Shown here in pieces: positions 27,137 through 36,043 of a stretch of DNA of 64,000 bases (positions are counted from its first letter, which is position 1; each line of letters begins with the position of its first letter). Below the pieces are notes generated by a model that was not told where the DNA came from, searched no databases, and worked only from the letters and a program-made list of their open reading frames with translations. Source of the stretch: JABDQW01 sp942492025 (lineage in GTDB: Bacteria > Pseudomonadota > Gammaproteobacteria > SZUA-229); assembly GCA_942492025.1 (NCBI GenBank), contig CALODJ010000001.1, positions 62,001 through 126,000 of the forward strand, given 5' to 3'. Both the position numbers and the translations under genes were made by a program.

Positions 27137-28324
27137 ATGATTATCCACATCGATATGGATTCTTTTTATGCTTCGGTCGAAGTGCGCGAGCATCCCGAGC
27201 TGGCCAGGCAGCCGGTGGCGGTTGGCGGCTCTGCCACCGGGCGTGGTGTGGTCGCGGCAGCCAATTACGAGGCGCGCAAGTTCGGGGTGCGTAGCGCCAT
27301 GCCCATGGCCACGGCGCTACGCCGCTGCCCGCAGCTGGTATGCCTGCTGGTGAATATGCCGCTGTACGTCGAAGTTTCGAAACAGATTCATCAGATATTC
27401 AACCGCTATACCAGTGAAATCGAGCCACTGTCGCTAGACGAGGCGTTCCTGGATGTGCGCGCCAGCAAAAAGCTGTTTGGCTCGGCGGCCAGCATTGCCC
27501 GCCAGATCAAGCAGGCTATTCAAGACGAATGTGGATTGATTGCCTCGGCCGGGGTGGCGCCGAACAAGTTTGTCGCCAAGATTGCGTCGGATATCGACAA
27601 ACCGGACGGTTACGTGGTGGTGGAGGCCGAGCACATGCAGGATTTTCTCGATCCCTTGCCAATCAGTCGCATCTGGGGCGTGGGCAAGGTCACCGAGGCG
27701 AAATTGCATCAGCTCGGTTTCAGAACGATTCATGATTTACGTGTACAACCGGTCGAAATCCTGGTGCGGCGTTTCGGCAAATGGGGCGAGCATATCCATT
27801 GCCTGGCCAACGGACTGGATAAACGCGAGGTGGTGCCGGATGCGCGGGCGAAATCGATTTCGGCGGAAAACACCTTTGCCGAGGACATCAGCGACGTCGA
27901 TGCGCTGCTCGCCAACCTGATGCAGCTCACCGAGCAGGTTGCCGCGCGCTGCCGGCATCACGGCTTCGAGGGTAAAACGGTCAACCTCAAGATTCGGTAC
28001 CACGATTTCAGAACCATCACACGTTCGAAGACCCTGGCCATGCCAACTAACCAGACGGAGCAGATCTGGCAAACGGCGAAACAGTTATTGCTGAAACAGT
28101 CGCGCACGCAACCGGAACCGGTTCGGCTACTGGGTGTGGGGGTTTCGGGTTTTCGCGGCGAGACGGTGCAGCAAGGTGATTTGTTCGCTAATAATGACGT
28201 GCACAGTCCTGATTCCGGTACCGCAAGTGAAAACCGGTATGCTGAACTGGACAGGATCAGCGATGAAATCAACCAGCGCTTCGGCAAGGCGAAGATACAC
28301 CGTGGGCGGGCTAAGAACTATTGA
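27137..28324 (+). CDS. dinB: DNA polymerase IV
   Basis: Y-family translesion polymerase of 395 residues. Catalytic acids in IDMDSFYASVE (Asp6, Asp8) and SLDEAFLDV are intact, with the NYEARKFGVRSAMPM fingers motif, the helix-hairpin-helix ISRIWGVGKVTEAKL, and the little-finger domain. QQGDLF near residue 352 is a beta-clamp binding motif, followed by a tail ending FGKAKIHRGRAKNY. No LexA box clear enough to call was found upstream. Monocistronic. Confidence 0.96.
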   Translation: MIIHIDMDSFYASVEVREHPELARQPVAVGGSATGRGVVAAANYEARKFGVRSAMPMATALRRCPQLVCLLVNMPLYVEVSKQIHQIFNRYTSEIEPLSLDEAFLDVRASKKLFGSAASIARQIKQAIQDECGLIASAGVAPNKFVAKIASDIDKPDGYVVVEAEHMQDFLDPLPISRIWGVGKVTEAKLHQLGFRTIHDLRVQPVEILVRRFGKWGEHIHCLANGLDKREVVPDARAKSISAENTFAEDISDVDALLANLMQLTEQVAARCRHHGFEGKTVNLKIRYHDFRTITRSKTLAMPTNQTEQIWQTAKQLLLKQSRTQPEPVRLLGVGVSGFRGETVQQGDLFANNDVHSPDSGTASENRYAELDRISDEINQRFGKAKIHRGRAKNY

Positions 28325-28387
28325 AAAATCAATAATAAAGGGATCAGACCCTTTTGCCGGATCTATGAATTTAAGGGGTCAGCCCCG

Positions 28388-28593
28388 AATGGCACTTACT
28401 TAAGCTGTCAATCGGTGAGGTAGGGTGCGCCGTGCGCACCGAAATCAGACTAGAGTGTATGATTTCCGAGCAATGGTGCGCACGGCGCACCCTACGCTAG
28501 ATCTTGTTTGTTTCGCCGTCGAATTACGTAGAACATGCTGCAATGACGAATTTACTGTAAAAATGTGCATTTTCAGCTTAAGTAAGTGCCATT
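28388..28593. repeat. MITE-like element, family 3, with nested GC-rich hairpin
   Basis: Ends are inverted repeats: AATGGCACTTACTTAAGCTG (28388-28407) and its complement (28574-28593). The second copy is at 33949-34111 and shares about 55 bases next to one end. Between the ends lies an inverted pair of the GC-rich unit (28420-28440, 28475-28495) seen near 2581 and 6819, an apparent nested insertion. REP-like GGGTCAGCCCC and CGACCCCTTTATTTTT flank the element. Fills the dinB-DUF2956 gap. Confidence 0.8.
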
Positions 28594-28661
28594 CACTGCG
28601 ACCCCTTTATTTTTTCAAGGTAAACTCGACGGAACCATACTGAAATAATGCCAGCAAACCG

Positions 28662-28994
28662 ATGCCCCGTTACACGAAACACCCGAAGCCATCCCCGGAG
28701 ACCCGCGAAGAGGCGATGAACATTGCGCGCGGCACGCAACGGCCGGGGCAGACGAAAGAGCAGACGAAACTGATCGCTCAGGGCATTCAAAAGGGCATCG
28801 ATCAGTACAAGAAACAGCAGAAGGCGAAAGCCAGGGAATTGGACAAACACCACAGGCATCGGGCTGACCAGAAGGCCCGACAGGGCGAGCAGAAGCTGTC
28901 TGCTACCGTCGTTTACCGGCAGCATTGGCTTCCATGGTTGTTGCTGGTGGTCAGCTGGGTCGCGTTCGTAGTCTATATCGTACTTTTTCCCTGA
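28662..28994 (+). CDS. DUF2956 family membrane protein
   Basis: 110 residues: a basic, helical N-terminal region with the family's SPETREEAMNIARGTQRPGQ and TKEQTKLIAQGIQKGIDQYK, a Lys/His/Arg-rich stretch, and a single C-terminal membrane helix (WLPWLLLVVSWVAFVVYIVL). The family is restricted largely to gammaproteobacteria and has no known function. Tail-anchored topology with the basic part in the cytoplasm is likely. Confidence 0.88.
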   Translation: MPRYTKHPKPSPETREEAMNIARGTQRPGQTKEQTKLIAQGIQKGIDQYKKQQKAKARELDKHHRHRADQKARQGEQKLSATVVYRQHWLPWLLLVVSWVAFVVYIVLFP

Positions 28995-29148
28995 TTACTG
29001 AGCGGCGAGACTGCCGGTCGGACCAATGCATCTGCTTGTTTCAACTTTTTGGATTCAGAGTAAAATTTGCTGGTGATGGTCATCCATGTGTCCCCAGACA
29101 ACACCTTTCATCCGTCGATCACGGCCTCATTGCTGGCCGGTTAAAATT

Positions 29149-29664
29149 ATGTCTATACGTGCAAAAACCAGAAAATATTTATTGACGGGGCTGTCTTATC
29201 TCATAATCTTTTTCGTGGTTTCACAAGGGATAAGCTGGTGGAAATCCCGTGATGCGCAAACGGGAAATCTGTCCGGGTTCAATGTTGAATTGCTGGATGG
29301 TGCTCGTTTCGAAATCTCGGAATTTTCAGGAAAGCCCGTGTTGCTTCATTTTTGGGCAACCTGGTGTCCTGTTTGTGGTCTTCAGGAAGGCAGTGTGGAG
29401 TCGATTGCGCAAGACTATCCGGTAGTCACTATAGCTTCGTGGTCCGAAGGTGAGGCAGCAGTAAATAAATATATGCACGATAACGGTTTGACGTTTCCAG
29501 TCATGCTGGATGATAGTGGGCAGCTTGCCCGGTCTTTCGGTTTGAAGGGCGTGCCCGCCAGTTTCATACTATCGCCGAATGGCGAGATAGCGTTCGTTGA
29601 AACGGGCTATGCAACGGAAACAGGTCTGCGCTTGCGTCTCTGGTTGTCGACCTTGATCGAGTAG
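29149..29664 (+). CDS. ScsD/TlpA-like membrane-anchored thioredoxin
   Basis: 171 residues from ATG 29149. N-terminal signal anchor (YLLTGLSYLIIFFVVSQGISW), then a thioredoxin fold with WATWCPVCGLQEGS, and the cis-proline loop GLKGVPASFILSP. The CPVC active site and overall layout match the protein disulfide oxidoreductases related to ScsD and TlpA. It acts in the periplasm, probably keeping cysteines reduced. About 100 bases before ctaA on the same strand, so a link to cytochrome oxidase assembly is plausible but not shown. Confidence 0.82.
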   Translation: MSIRAKTRKYLLTGLSYLIIFFVVSQGISWWKSRDAQTGNLSGFNVELLDGARFEISEFSGKPVLLHFWATWCPVCGLQEGSVESIAQDYPVVTIASWSEGEAAVNKYMHDNGLTFPVMLDDSGQLARSFGLKGVPASFILSPNGEIAFVETGYATETGLRLRLWLSTLIE

Positions 29665-29768
29665 TTTCATCTGCGGGCTTTAACAACCTCGTCGAATGAC
29701 TTCACCATTATTTGTGCGCGTACTTTATATTGTTATACTGAGCGCTTGTTAATATTAACTGTCCTGCC

Positions 29769-30836
29769 ATGAGTCACAGCATAGACAATGATGTTCATCA
29801 AATAAAGCGGCCGCTTGCCATTTCTAACTGGCTTTATGCCGTCGCGTTCCTGGTTTTTGTGATGATCGTTGTTGGCGGCATTACGCGTTTGACCGAATCG
29901 GGGCTTTCAATTACCGAGTGGAAGCCCATTACCGGTGCGATACCGCCTTTGAGTGAAGCGGCATGGGTGTCCGAGTTCGAGAAATACAAACAGATCCCCG
30001 AATACCTGCAGATAAACGGCCCCGCAGGCATGTCCCTGGATGATTTCAAATTCATCTATTTTTGGGAATGGGTGCATCGTCTTTTGGGACGACTGATTGG
30101 TCTTGCGTTTGCGCTGCCGCTTGCCTGGTTCGCATTCCAGCGCGCGATACCTGAAGGCTATGGTGGCCGACTGGCTGCATTACTGGTGTTAGGCGGCATG
30201 CAGGGGGCGATTGGCTGGTGGATGGTCAGCTCCGGTTTGACCGAGCGCACAGATGTCAGCCATTTCCGCTTGGCGACCCATTTGTTGACCGCGTTTCTTA
30301 TCCTGGCTGCACTGGTCTGGACGGCGCTGGATATGCGACAGGTCGCTCGCAGACAAAACCGACCTTCCAGACTGACCGCCTTTGGTCTGATCGTTTTCGG
30401 TATATTGTTTCTGCAATTATTATTTGGTGCATATACAGCAGGTCTGAATGCGGGGTATGTTTCAAGCACCTGGCCGTTGATGCACGGTTCTCTAATGCCA
30501 GCGGGCATAGACTGGTCGGATGGTGTCTGGACCATGCTGAATAATGATCCCTATGTCATCCACTTCATTCACCGCTGGTGGGCGTGGGTGGCGGTTGGTT
30601 TTCTGATCGTACTGGCGCGGCGTGTACGCAGCCAGTCCAGAAAAGCATCGATAGCTATCCATAGTGCTTATGGTGTTCAGGTGTTGCTCGGTATTGCGAC
30701 TGTTATGACTGGCGTCAGCATACATTTTGCGGTGCTACATCAGGCTGTGGGGGCACTTGTTGTTATATCGACCGTCTGGGGTATGCATCTAATAGGGCGT
30801 AACCCAGCTGTTGTCGGCAGCCGGGATGGGAATTGA
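29769..30836 (+). CDS. ctaA: Heme A synthase, Cox15/alphaproteobacterial type
   Basis: Converts heme O to heme A for aa3-type cytochrome oxidase. 355 residues, eight predicted membrane helices in two halves. Diagnostic stretches: GGITRLTESGLSITEWKPIT, FIYFWEWVHRLLGRLIG (haem-ligand His), DVSHFRLATHLLTAF, YVIHFIHRWWAWVAV and FAVLHQAVGALVV. The long first periplasmic loop with TRLTESGLS and the longer length are typical of the alphaproteobacterial and mitochondrial Cox15 type, rather than the short CtaA. No ctaB or oxidase subunit genes are nearby. Confidence 0.93.
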   Translation: MSHSIDNDVHQIKRPLAISNWLYAVAFLVFVMIVVGGITRLTESGLSITEWKPITGAIPPLSEAAWVSEFEKYKQIPEYLQINGPAGMSLDDFKFIYFWEWVHRLLGRLIGLAFALPLAWFAFQRAIPEGYGGRLAALLVLGGMQGAIGWWMVSSGLTERTDVSHFRLATHLLTAFLILAALVWTALDMRQVARRQNRPSRLTAFGLIVFGILFLQLLFGAYTAGLNAGYVSSTWPLMHGSLMPAGIDWSDGVWTMLNNDPYVIHFIHRWWAWVAVGFLIVLARRVRSQSRKASIAIHSAYGVQVLLGIATVMTGVSIHFAVLHQAVGALVVISTVWGMHLIGRNPAVVGSRDGN

Positions 30837-30901
30837 ATAATTGAATGTAATTGAATGGGTCGGACCAGCCTAACTCTCAGAAACTAAGGAAGCGGACCAA
30901 C

Positions 30902-31120
30902 AAACATAGACACCCATTAATTAAGAGCAAGAAAAACGGTAACCGCCATCAATATGGGTGTTTTTTCTGATCAGATTATCGCTGGTTTAGCTGACTATGA
31001 TGGGAGGGATACCAGTGTGCTCCTTGGTCTGGGCATAGTGCTCTCCTTAGCAACATATTTATTTAACATTACGAATTTGATAGGCTGGTGTCAATTCGAT
31101 TTATAGGCGTCCATAATTGT
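30902..31120. repeat. MITE-like element, family 1, complete copy
   Basis: About 219 bases. Left end ATAGACACCCATTAATT (30906); right end carries GATAGGCTGGTGTCAATT (31077) and TTATAGGCGTCCATAATT, whose complement matches the left end. The interior includes ATACCAGTGTGCTCCTTGG and GGGCATAGTGCTC, shared with the copy at 34736. CACCCAT...ATGGGTG followed by six T near the left end could terminate ctaA transcription. No coding capacity. It occupies half of the 411-base gap 30837-31247. Confidence 0.8.
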
Positions 31121-31247
31121 TATTGATAACTCTTTACTCAGTCTATAATAACGGTTGCAACAATAGAGGGTAGATTGATATATAGCAACTGTGATTTGCT
31201 GCTATTAAGCCAATCTGTAGTCTTAAATTACTCTGAATCATTTATCT

Positions 31248-31667
31248 ATGCAGAATCTGTTTGCATACGGGACCCTAATGTGCGACGACATCATGTATGA
31301 TGTTTCCGGATGTTCTCCGGAAAGTGTTTCCGCGATACTTGACGGTTACAGTCGAATGTCTGTGAAGGGAGAGCACTATCCTGCATTGGTGCCGGATCAG
31401 CATGGGCGTGTCGAGGGGCTGGTTTACCGAGATTTGCCCACGCTTGCCTGGAAACGGATGGACCGGTACGAAGGCGAGATGTATTTTCGCCAGCAGGTGC
31501 AAACAGAGCTTCACGACGGTGAGATCCTGATTGCGGAAACCTATGTTTTCAGGCCGGAATTCGATGCGCTTCTGGAACAGTATGAATGGGATCTGGATAA
31601 ATTCCTCAAGCGAGGTAAAGAGCATTTTCTGATGCACTATAGGGGCTTCATGTCACTGAAAGAATAA
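31248..31667 (+). CDS. Gamma-glutamylcyclotransferase-fold (AIG2-like) protein
   Basis: 139 residues with the GGCT fold. The substrate-loop motif is FAYGTLMCDDIM at the N-terminus, followed by VEGLVYRDL and the catalytic-type Glu in MDRYEGEMYFRQ. Relatives cyclise gamma-glutamyl compounds or act on gamma-glutamylamines; the precise substrate cannot be read. The C-terminus ends HFLMHYRGFMSLKE. Monocistronic, with repeats on both sides. Confidence 0.85.
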   Translation: MQNLFAYGTLMCDDIMYDVSGCSPESVSAILDGYSRMSVKGEHYPALVPDQHGRVEGLVYRDLPTLAWKRMDRYEGEMYFRQQVQTELHDGEILIAETYVFRPEFDALLEQYEWDLDKFLKRGKEHFLMHYRGFMSLKE

Positions 31668-31745
31668 TAGGGGAGTGCGGCCGAGCAAGGTTGATAATTC
31701 CAGAAGAAGAATAAGAAGGAATAAGGGGTCGAAGAATAAGTTGAT

Positions 31746-31815
31746 AAGGGGTCAAATCTTGACATATAGTATTTAGCTGCCTATAAGGAATAAGGGGTCA
31801 AATTTTGACATATAG
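31746..31815 (+). repeat. Two direct REP-like units
   Basis: AAGGGGTCAAATCTTGACAT at 31746 and AAGGGGTCAAATTTTGACAT at 31792, each a small imperfect palindrome (GTCAAAT-TTGAC). A shortened copy, AAGGGGTCGAAG, lies at 31723. Inverted copies flank the other side of the RAYT fragment at 32232-32300. Confidence 0.75.
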
Positions 31816-32281
31816 AAATGTGGAAGCGGGTAACGATGAGGAAACCAGGCAATTTTATAGTAAAGGCACCCTGACACCTATATGGGGAGACAAACCATTC
31901 AAAGATCGGGTCTTATCAAGAACACAGCAATCAAAGACTGAGGTGGCGAAGCGATCGACGCGAGGTGTCGTGGGTCTAACCCAGGTTGTAAAAACGGTAG
32001 CGCACTTTTATGGCGTGTCCACCGATCAAATTACGATGGCTACTCGCGGGAGAGGTCCAAAAAATATTCCGCGTTGGATTGCGATGAAGCTCTGTCAGGA
32101 TTATTCCGGCAAGACGTTAAGTGAAATTGCAGGCCATTTTAATGTCAGTCATTACTGTACGGTATCGCAGACGATAGGTCGTCTAAACAGAATTTTAGAG
32201 GACGACCGGAATTTACAGAAGGAGTTAACTACTATAAGTCAAGATTTGACCCCTTGCCTGACCCCTTGCCTCCTTTATTAA
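31805..32281 (+). pseudogene. RAYT C-terminal half with DnaA-like HTH
   Basis: The frame reads FYSKGTLTPIWGDKPFKDRV, VVKTVAHFYGVSTDQITMAT, RGRGPKNIPRWIAMKLCQDY and LSEIAGHFNVSHYCTVSQTI, which is the C-terminal part of REP-associated tyrosine transposases that carry a DnaA domain IV-like helix-turn-helix. The Y1 domain with the HUH motif is missing, and both ends of the frame run into REP-like repeats, so it starts and ends in repeat sequence. A transposase remnant embedded between its presumed REP partners; a domesticated DNA-binding protein is less likely. Confidence 0.7.
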
Positions 32282-32300
32282 GTCAAGATTTGACCCCTCG
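32232..32300 (-). repeat. Two inverted REP-like units
   Basis: AAGTCAAGATTTGACCCCTT (32236) and AAGTCAAGATTTGACCCCTC (32280), with a partial GACCCCTTG between. They are reverse complements of the units at 31746-31815 and close the RAYT fragment on its 3' side. Confidence 0.75.
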
Positions 32301-32353
32301 CTTATGACCCCTCGCTCAGATACGAAACGACTTATGCGCGACTCCTTTGAATT

Positions 32354-33670
32354 TTAATTTGATTCAGGCAGATCCGGTATCGCTTTCACAACAGGGTCTT
32401 CCACCACACTACTTTTATCCTTCCGTTTCGAAGGTATTTTCGCAGTGGATATGATTACCGCCGCGACCAAGTTCATGACGCCCGTTATTATGAAGGCAAG
32501 CATGAAGTTATTCATGTCGCCGAGATAACCACCGAGCATGGGGCCGATGCTCCCCCCCACTCCGTAACCCAGAAACACGTAGCCATAGTTCTGGCCGAAG
32601 AATTTGTGACCGAAGGTATCTGATGTGATGGCTGGAAATAACGCAAAGTTGCCTCCGAAATTGAAGCCGATCAGGGCGGCGAACAGGTAGAGCGCGTATT
32701 CAATGCCGGCAATATAGGGAAACGTGACAACGAACACCCCCTGACTGGCCGCCATCATCATCAACGAGGTTTTTCGCCCGTGGTGATCGCAGTGAACCAC
32801 GTGACCGATGGAGTCACTGATCTTACCCCAACCGATTCGCCCGATCGCGTTGAAGATAGCAAAAATCACCATTGCTGTGCCGGCGGCGGCATCAGCCGAT
32901 AGTTCTGGCATACCATTGGAAACAAGGGCTTGACTCGGAAACTGCTTCATCAGACCTATGCACATTAGGCCGGCGGTAGCGCCGATGGCGAAGGTCAAAA
33001 AAATGGACCAGTAGTGCACAGTGCGGATCATCTCACTGCTCTGAAAATCGAACTTACCCCCTTTATCATACGGCTTCGGTGGTACAAAATTTGGAGGAAA
33101 GTTCATCCATAGACTGCCCAATATGACAAGAGCCGTGAACATCACACCGTAGATCATGAATGTACTACCGATGCCGTAGTCCGCGATCAACCCGCCCCAT
33201 GTGCCCGCGAGTTTCACCCAGATCATTGCGCCCATGCCAAAACCTGCAACCGCAATTCCTGTAATCAGGCCTTTCTTGTCAGGAAACCATTGCATACCGA
33301 CTGCAATAGGCACGACATAGCCGAGCCCGATACCTGCACCACCGAGCAGTCCGACACCGATTAGGGTTGGCCAGAAACTTTCTCCTCCAGTGGCTCCAGC
33401 CAATAGATAACCAGAGCCAAGCATAATGCCACCGGCAGCCGCCAGCTTGCGTGGCCCGAATGTGTAGAGCATACGACCTGCATAGACCATCATCAGTGCA
33501 AACGTCACCAGCCCGACTGTGAATGGCCACTGCGTATCCGAAGTCGACCAGCCCGAAGTCTGTAATGGCTTAGCGAATACGGACCATGCATAAATGGCAC
33601 CCAGTGACAGTTGAATCAACAATGCCCCGAATATCACCCACATACCATGGTAACCTTTCCTGCTTGTCAT
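32354..33670 (-). CDS. OFA-family MFS transporter (oxalate/formate antiporter-like)
   Basis: 438 residues with 12 predicted membrane helices. Family features are GAIYAWSVFAKPLQ in helix 1, GGAGIGLGYVVPIAVGMQWFPDKKGLITG between helices 4 and 5, and RIGWGKISDSIG after helix 8. The family exchanges small mono- and dicarboxylates such as oxalate, formate or pyruvate; the substrate here is not predictable. The ATG at 33670 is preferred, with GGAGATAACAG upstream. The C-terminal tail is charged. Monocistronic. Confidence 0.87.
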   Translation of the reverse strand: MTSRKGYHGMWVIFGALLIQLSLGAIYAWSVFAKPLQTSGWSTSDTQWPFTVGLVTFALMMVYAGRMLYTFGPRKLAAAGGIMLGSGYLLAGATGGESFWPTLIGVGLLGGAGIGLGYVVPIAVGMQWFPDKKGLITGIAVAGFGMGAMIWVKLAGTWGGLIADYGIGSTFMIYGVMFTALVILGSLWMNFPPNFVPPKPYDKGGKFDFQSSEMIRTVHYWSIFLTFAIGATAGLMCIGLMKQFPSQALVSNGMPELSADAAAGTAMVIFAIFNAIGRIGWGKISDSIGHVVHCDHHGRKTSLMMMAASQGVFVVTFPYIAGIEYALYLFAALIGFNFGGNFALFPAITSDTFGHKFFGQNYGYVFLGYGVGGSIGPMLGGYLGDMNNFMLAFIITGVMNLVAAVIISTAKIPSKRKDKSSVVEDPVVKAIPDLPESN

Positions 33671-34409
33671 TCTGTTATCTCCAATGTTGCCCTTTTCGGA
33701 TACTGAAACCACACGACGCTGTATGACAACTCAAACGCGGCCTGAGCAGTATTGAACATGACTCGGGTCGGACTTTTAATTGATTTTTGCGTAGTAGCTA
33801 GAACACAAGATATTTTTTTGTCTTGTATAGTGTTTTATAGATCAAAAATCACTGTATAGGGCATATCTGGCTCACGGAAAAAAATAGACTGAAAAACAAA
33901 TCGGGATAGAGCTCAATTAACTGTGCCGGAGAAAAGGTGCCGGATGGTAATGGCACTTACTCAAGCTGAAAATGCACTGTTTTGCAGTAAATTCGTCATT
34001 GCGAGGTACGAAGCAATCTTCTGCAACGCGCGCTACAGTAAGATTGCCACGTCGCTGTCGCTCCTCGCAATGACACTACACCAATCATCGTATGCTTAAG
34101 TAAGCGGCATTAGTGCCGGAGGGGTTATTTATTGACCAATCTGTTAGGCGCCAATAGAATTATCTAAACAATATAAAGCAAAGAGCCTGCTATGCCTCGG
34201 CGTGCAAGGATGTACTTTCCAGGGCGTCCTTACCCTATCGTTTAAAATTTAATTGGTGGATGTCCGATTTTTGCCCATTATTTCTTTGGCAAACGGGTCG
34301 GACCTGCACAACTTATTGAATAATAACAAAATCGTTTAATATAGTATCGCTCAAGAGGCTTAAAAGCCTCATTATATGGACGAAAAAACTGTTTTAAGGA
34401 GAAAGCATC
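33671..34409. other. Gap with family-3 element, otherwise no gene
   Basis: 739 bases. Contains the family-3 repeat (33949-34111). AAAAGGTGCCGGA at 33933 resembles half of the hairpin at 49993. The rest, including the MFS promoter region, shows nothing recognisable. Confidence 0.45.
33949..34111. repeat. MITE-like element, family 3, second copy
   Basis: Starts AATGGCACTTACTCAAGCTG and ends GCTTAAGTAAGCGGCATT, the same inverted ends as 28388-28593. The first 55 bases match the complement of that copy's right end. The interior contains a second inverted pair, CATTGCGAGG near 33998 and CCTCGCAATG near 34064, a common genomic repeat unit. Confidence 0.8.
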
Positions 34410-34718
34410 ATGCCACGCGCCAATCGTTATTTTCTTCCCGGCCATGTCCGGCACATTGCTCACCGCTGCCACAAAGAAGAGTTTTTATTGAAGTTCGCCA
34501 AAGATCGAAAACGTTGGCTGCACTGGCTGTTTGAGGCCAGGAAACGATTTGGCCTTTGTGTTCTGGATTACATCATTACTTCGAATCATATCCATCGGAT
34601 GATTTGTGACCGTGGACAAGGTGAGATTAAGAACAGTATGCAGTTGGTTGCCTCTCGACACCCCTTATCAATTGAAGGCGACAATACAATTCAACAACCA
34701 AAATCACTAACACGATGA
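34410..34718 (+). pseudogene. RAYT N-terminal fragment
   Basis: Encodes MPRANRYFLPGHVRHIAHRC, FLLKFAKDRKRWLHWLFEAR and YIITSNHIHRMICD, the N-terminal Y1 domain of a REP-associated tyrosine transposase with its HUH metal-binding pair (HIH). Family similarity ends near SMQLVASR (about 34655); the part with the catalytic tyrosine is gone, and family-1 repeat sequence begins within 100 bases. A separate gene from the C-terminal fragment at 31805. Confidence 0.75.
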
Positions 34719-34735
34719 ATTGACCAAAGATTTTG

Positions 34736-34862
34736 GGCTTGTCACGTGCGATACCAGTGTACGCCTTGCTCTGGGCATAGTGTTCTTCATAGCAGCATGT
34801 TTGCTTACCCGTACGAATTTGATAGGCTGGTGTCAATTATAATTTATGGGTGTCCATAATTT
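34736..34862. repeat. MITE family 1, right-hand part
   Basis: Shares ATACCAGTGT, TCTGGGCATAGTG, GATAGGCTGGTGTCAATT and the right end TTATGGGTGTCCATAATT with the complete copy at 30902. The left end is missing, replaced by the RAYT fragment. The ATG inside the right end opens a frame into the next gene but is not a credible start. Confidence 0.75.
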
Positions 34863-34965
34863 CGTAGATTTATGGCTGGCCATAACTTCTCACTTGTCCA
34901 AGACTTGGGAGTGCCTCTGTTTGTTGCCATTGAATAGCTGCTATGTTTGGGTTTTTAGGAAACCC

Positions 34966-35517
34966 TTGCTGAGATCGTCTATCCTGGCGTTCATGTTGTT
35001 CGCTGCGGTTTTACCTCGTCTCGCGTTAATGGCAGACAATAATCGTTTGACGTACGAGGATGAGGAGGTTTCCATGCAGCTCGTAGTGCGAACGCCGATG
35101 CAACTTAGCGCTTTTTATCAAGGCCGCGAGTTTAACCGTGCCGCCATCGACGAGATTCTGAAAACCTGCTTTATCACACCGATAATCAAGAACAAAACCA
35201 TAGACGTGCTTTGGCTGGAGCTCGACCAATGGAGATTCTCAGTGGATAATCAACCGATTCAACGCATCAAGCGAGATTACTGGGCAGATCGATGGCGCGA
35301 AGTTGATTTGCCGCAATCGCATCAGGCCACGTTCGGCTGGACACTCATGCCCGAAATACGTGATCTTCGCCTCGATGAAAGCGTCGGTGGAAGTGTTGTG
35401 ATCCCCATGCAGTCTCGGCCCTTTACACTCATCGCCCATTTTCGTACTGGAGCGACCCGGCAAGGAAAACCCAAGGCCATTGTTTTTGAGGGAATAGCAT
35501 GTTCAACCGAGGAATGA
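34966..35517 (+). CDS. Exported protein of unknown function, paired with TlpA
   Basis: Predicted 183 residues from TTG 34966, with AGGA six bases upstream, giving signal LRSSILAFMLFAAVLPRLALMA. ATG 34993 is the alternative; the frame further upstream is repeat-derived. Mature part: LTYEDEEVSMQLVVRTPMQL, FYQGREFNRAAIDEILKTCF, IKNKTIDVLWLELDQWRF and ATFGWTLMPEIRDLRLDESV. I have the impression that similar proteins sit beside TlpA genes in other gammaproteobacteria, but no function is known. It overlaps the next gene by 19 bases, so the two are probably translated together. Confidence 0.65.
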   Translation: MLRSSILAFMLFAAVLPRLALMADNNRLTYEDEEVSMQLVVRTPMQLSAFYQGREFNRAAIDEILKTCFITPIIKNKTIDVLWLELDQWRFSVDNQPIQRIKRDYWADRWREVDLPQSHQATFGWTLMPEIRDLRLDESVGGSVVIPMQSRPFTLIAHFRTGATRQGKPKAIVFEGIACSTEE

Positions 35518-36026
35518 TCGCCAACGCATCTGCCTGCCTGTTTCTTCTGGCCTTTTGGTGTCATGGCGTTGCCAGCGAAAACCTGCCCAAGGGGATATTA
35601 AAACTGGACGGGCGCGAAGCACCGAGCCTGATTCTCGAAGATCTGGACGGAGACACATGGGATCTCATGAATGCCCGCGGTCGCTGGGTATTCGTGCATT
35701 TCTGGGCCAGCTGGTGCGGTCCCTGTCGAGAGGAGATGCCGACGATCCAGGCTATTTACCCAAAATTTGATTCCTCCGAACTGCAAATCGTGTTGATCAA
35801 CACCGCCGAATCGGAAAATGTCGTGTTTGGCTTTCTGGCTGCGGTGGCACCGGATATCGTTCCGCTGATGGACTATGATGGTGTCGTCACTGAAAGATGG
35901 CAGCCCCGCGGATTACCTGCAACCTACCTGGTCGATCCTCAGGGAAGGCTGCAATACCTGGCACTTGGCGGGCGGCCCTGGGACAAGCCCGCTTACCTGA
36001 ATTTCTTGCGTAACATCGCCAAGTAA
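35499..36026 (+). CDS. Periplasmic TlpA-like thiol-disulfide oxidoreductase
   Basis: 175 residues. Signal peptide through CHGVASEN, then thioredoxin fold: APSLILEDLDGDTWDLMNAR, active site HFWASWCGPCREEMP, and cis-proline loop PRGLPATYLVD. Probably keeps periplasmic cysteines reduced, or serves the upstream unknown protein whose 3' end it overlaps. GAGGGA seven bases before 35499 supports this start; the ATGA overlap at 35514 is an alternative. Second gene of a three-gene run with the amidase. Confidence 0.87.
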   Translation: MFNRGMIANASACLFLLAFWCHGVASENLPKGILKLDGREAPSLILEDLDGDTWDLMNARGRWVFVHFWASWCGPCREEMPTIQAIYPKFDSSELQIVLINTAESENVVFGFLAAVAPDIVPLMDYDGVVTERWQPRGLPATYLVDPQGRLQYLALGGRPWDKPAYLNFLRNIAK

Positions 36027-36043
36027 TGATCTATCGTTAAGCA

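Noticed and set aside
34846..34965. Upstream extension of the unknown exported protein
   Set aside because: The ATG and following codons come from the right end of a family-1 repeat; a TTG with AGGA spacing at 34966 gives a proper signal peptide.
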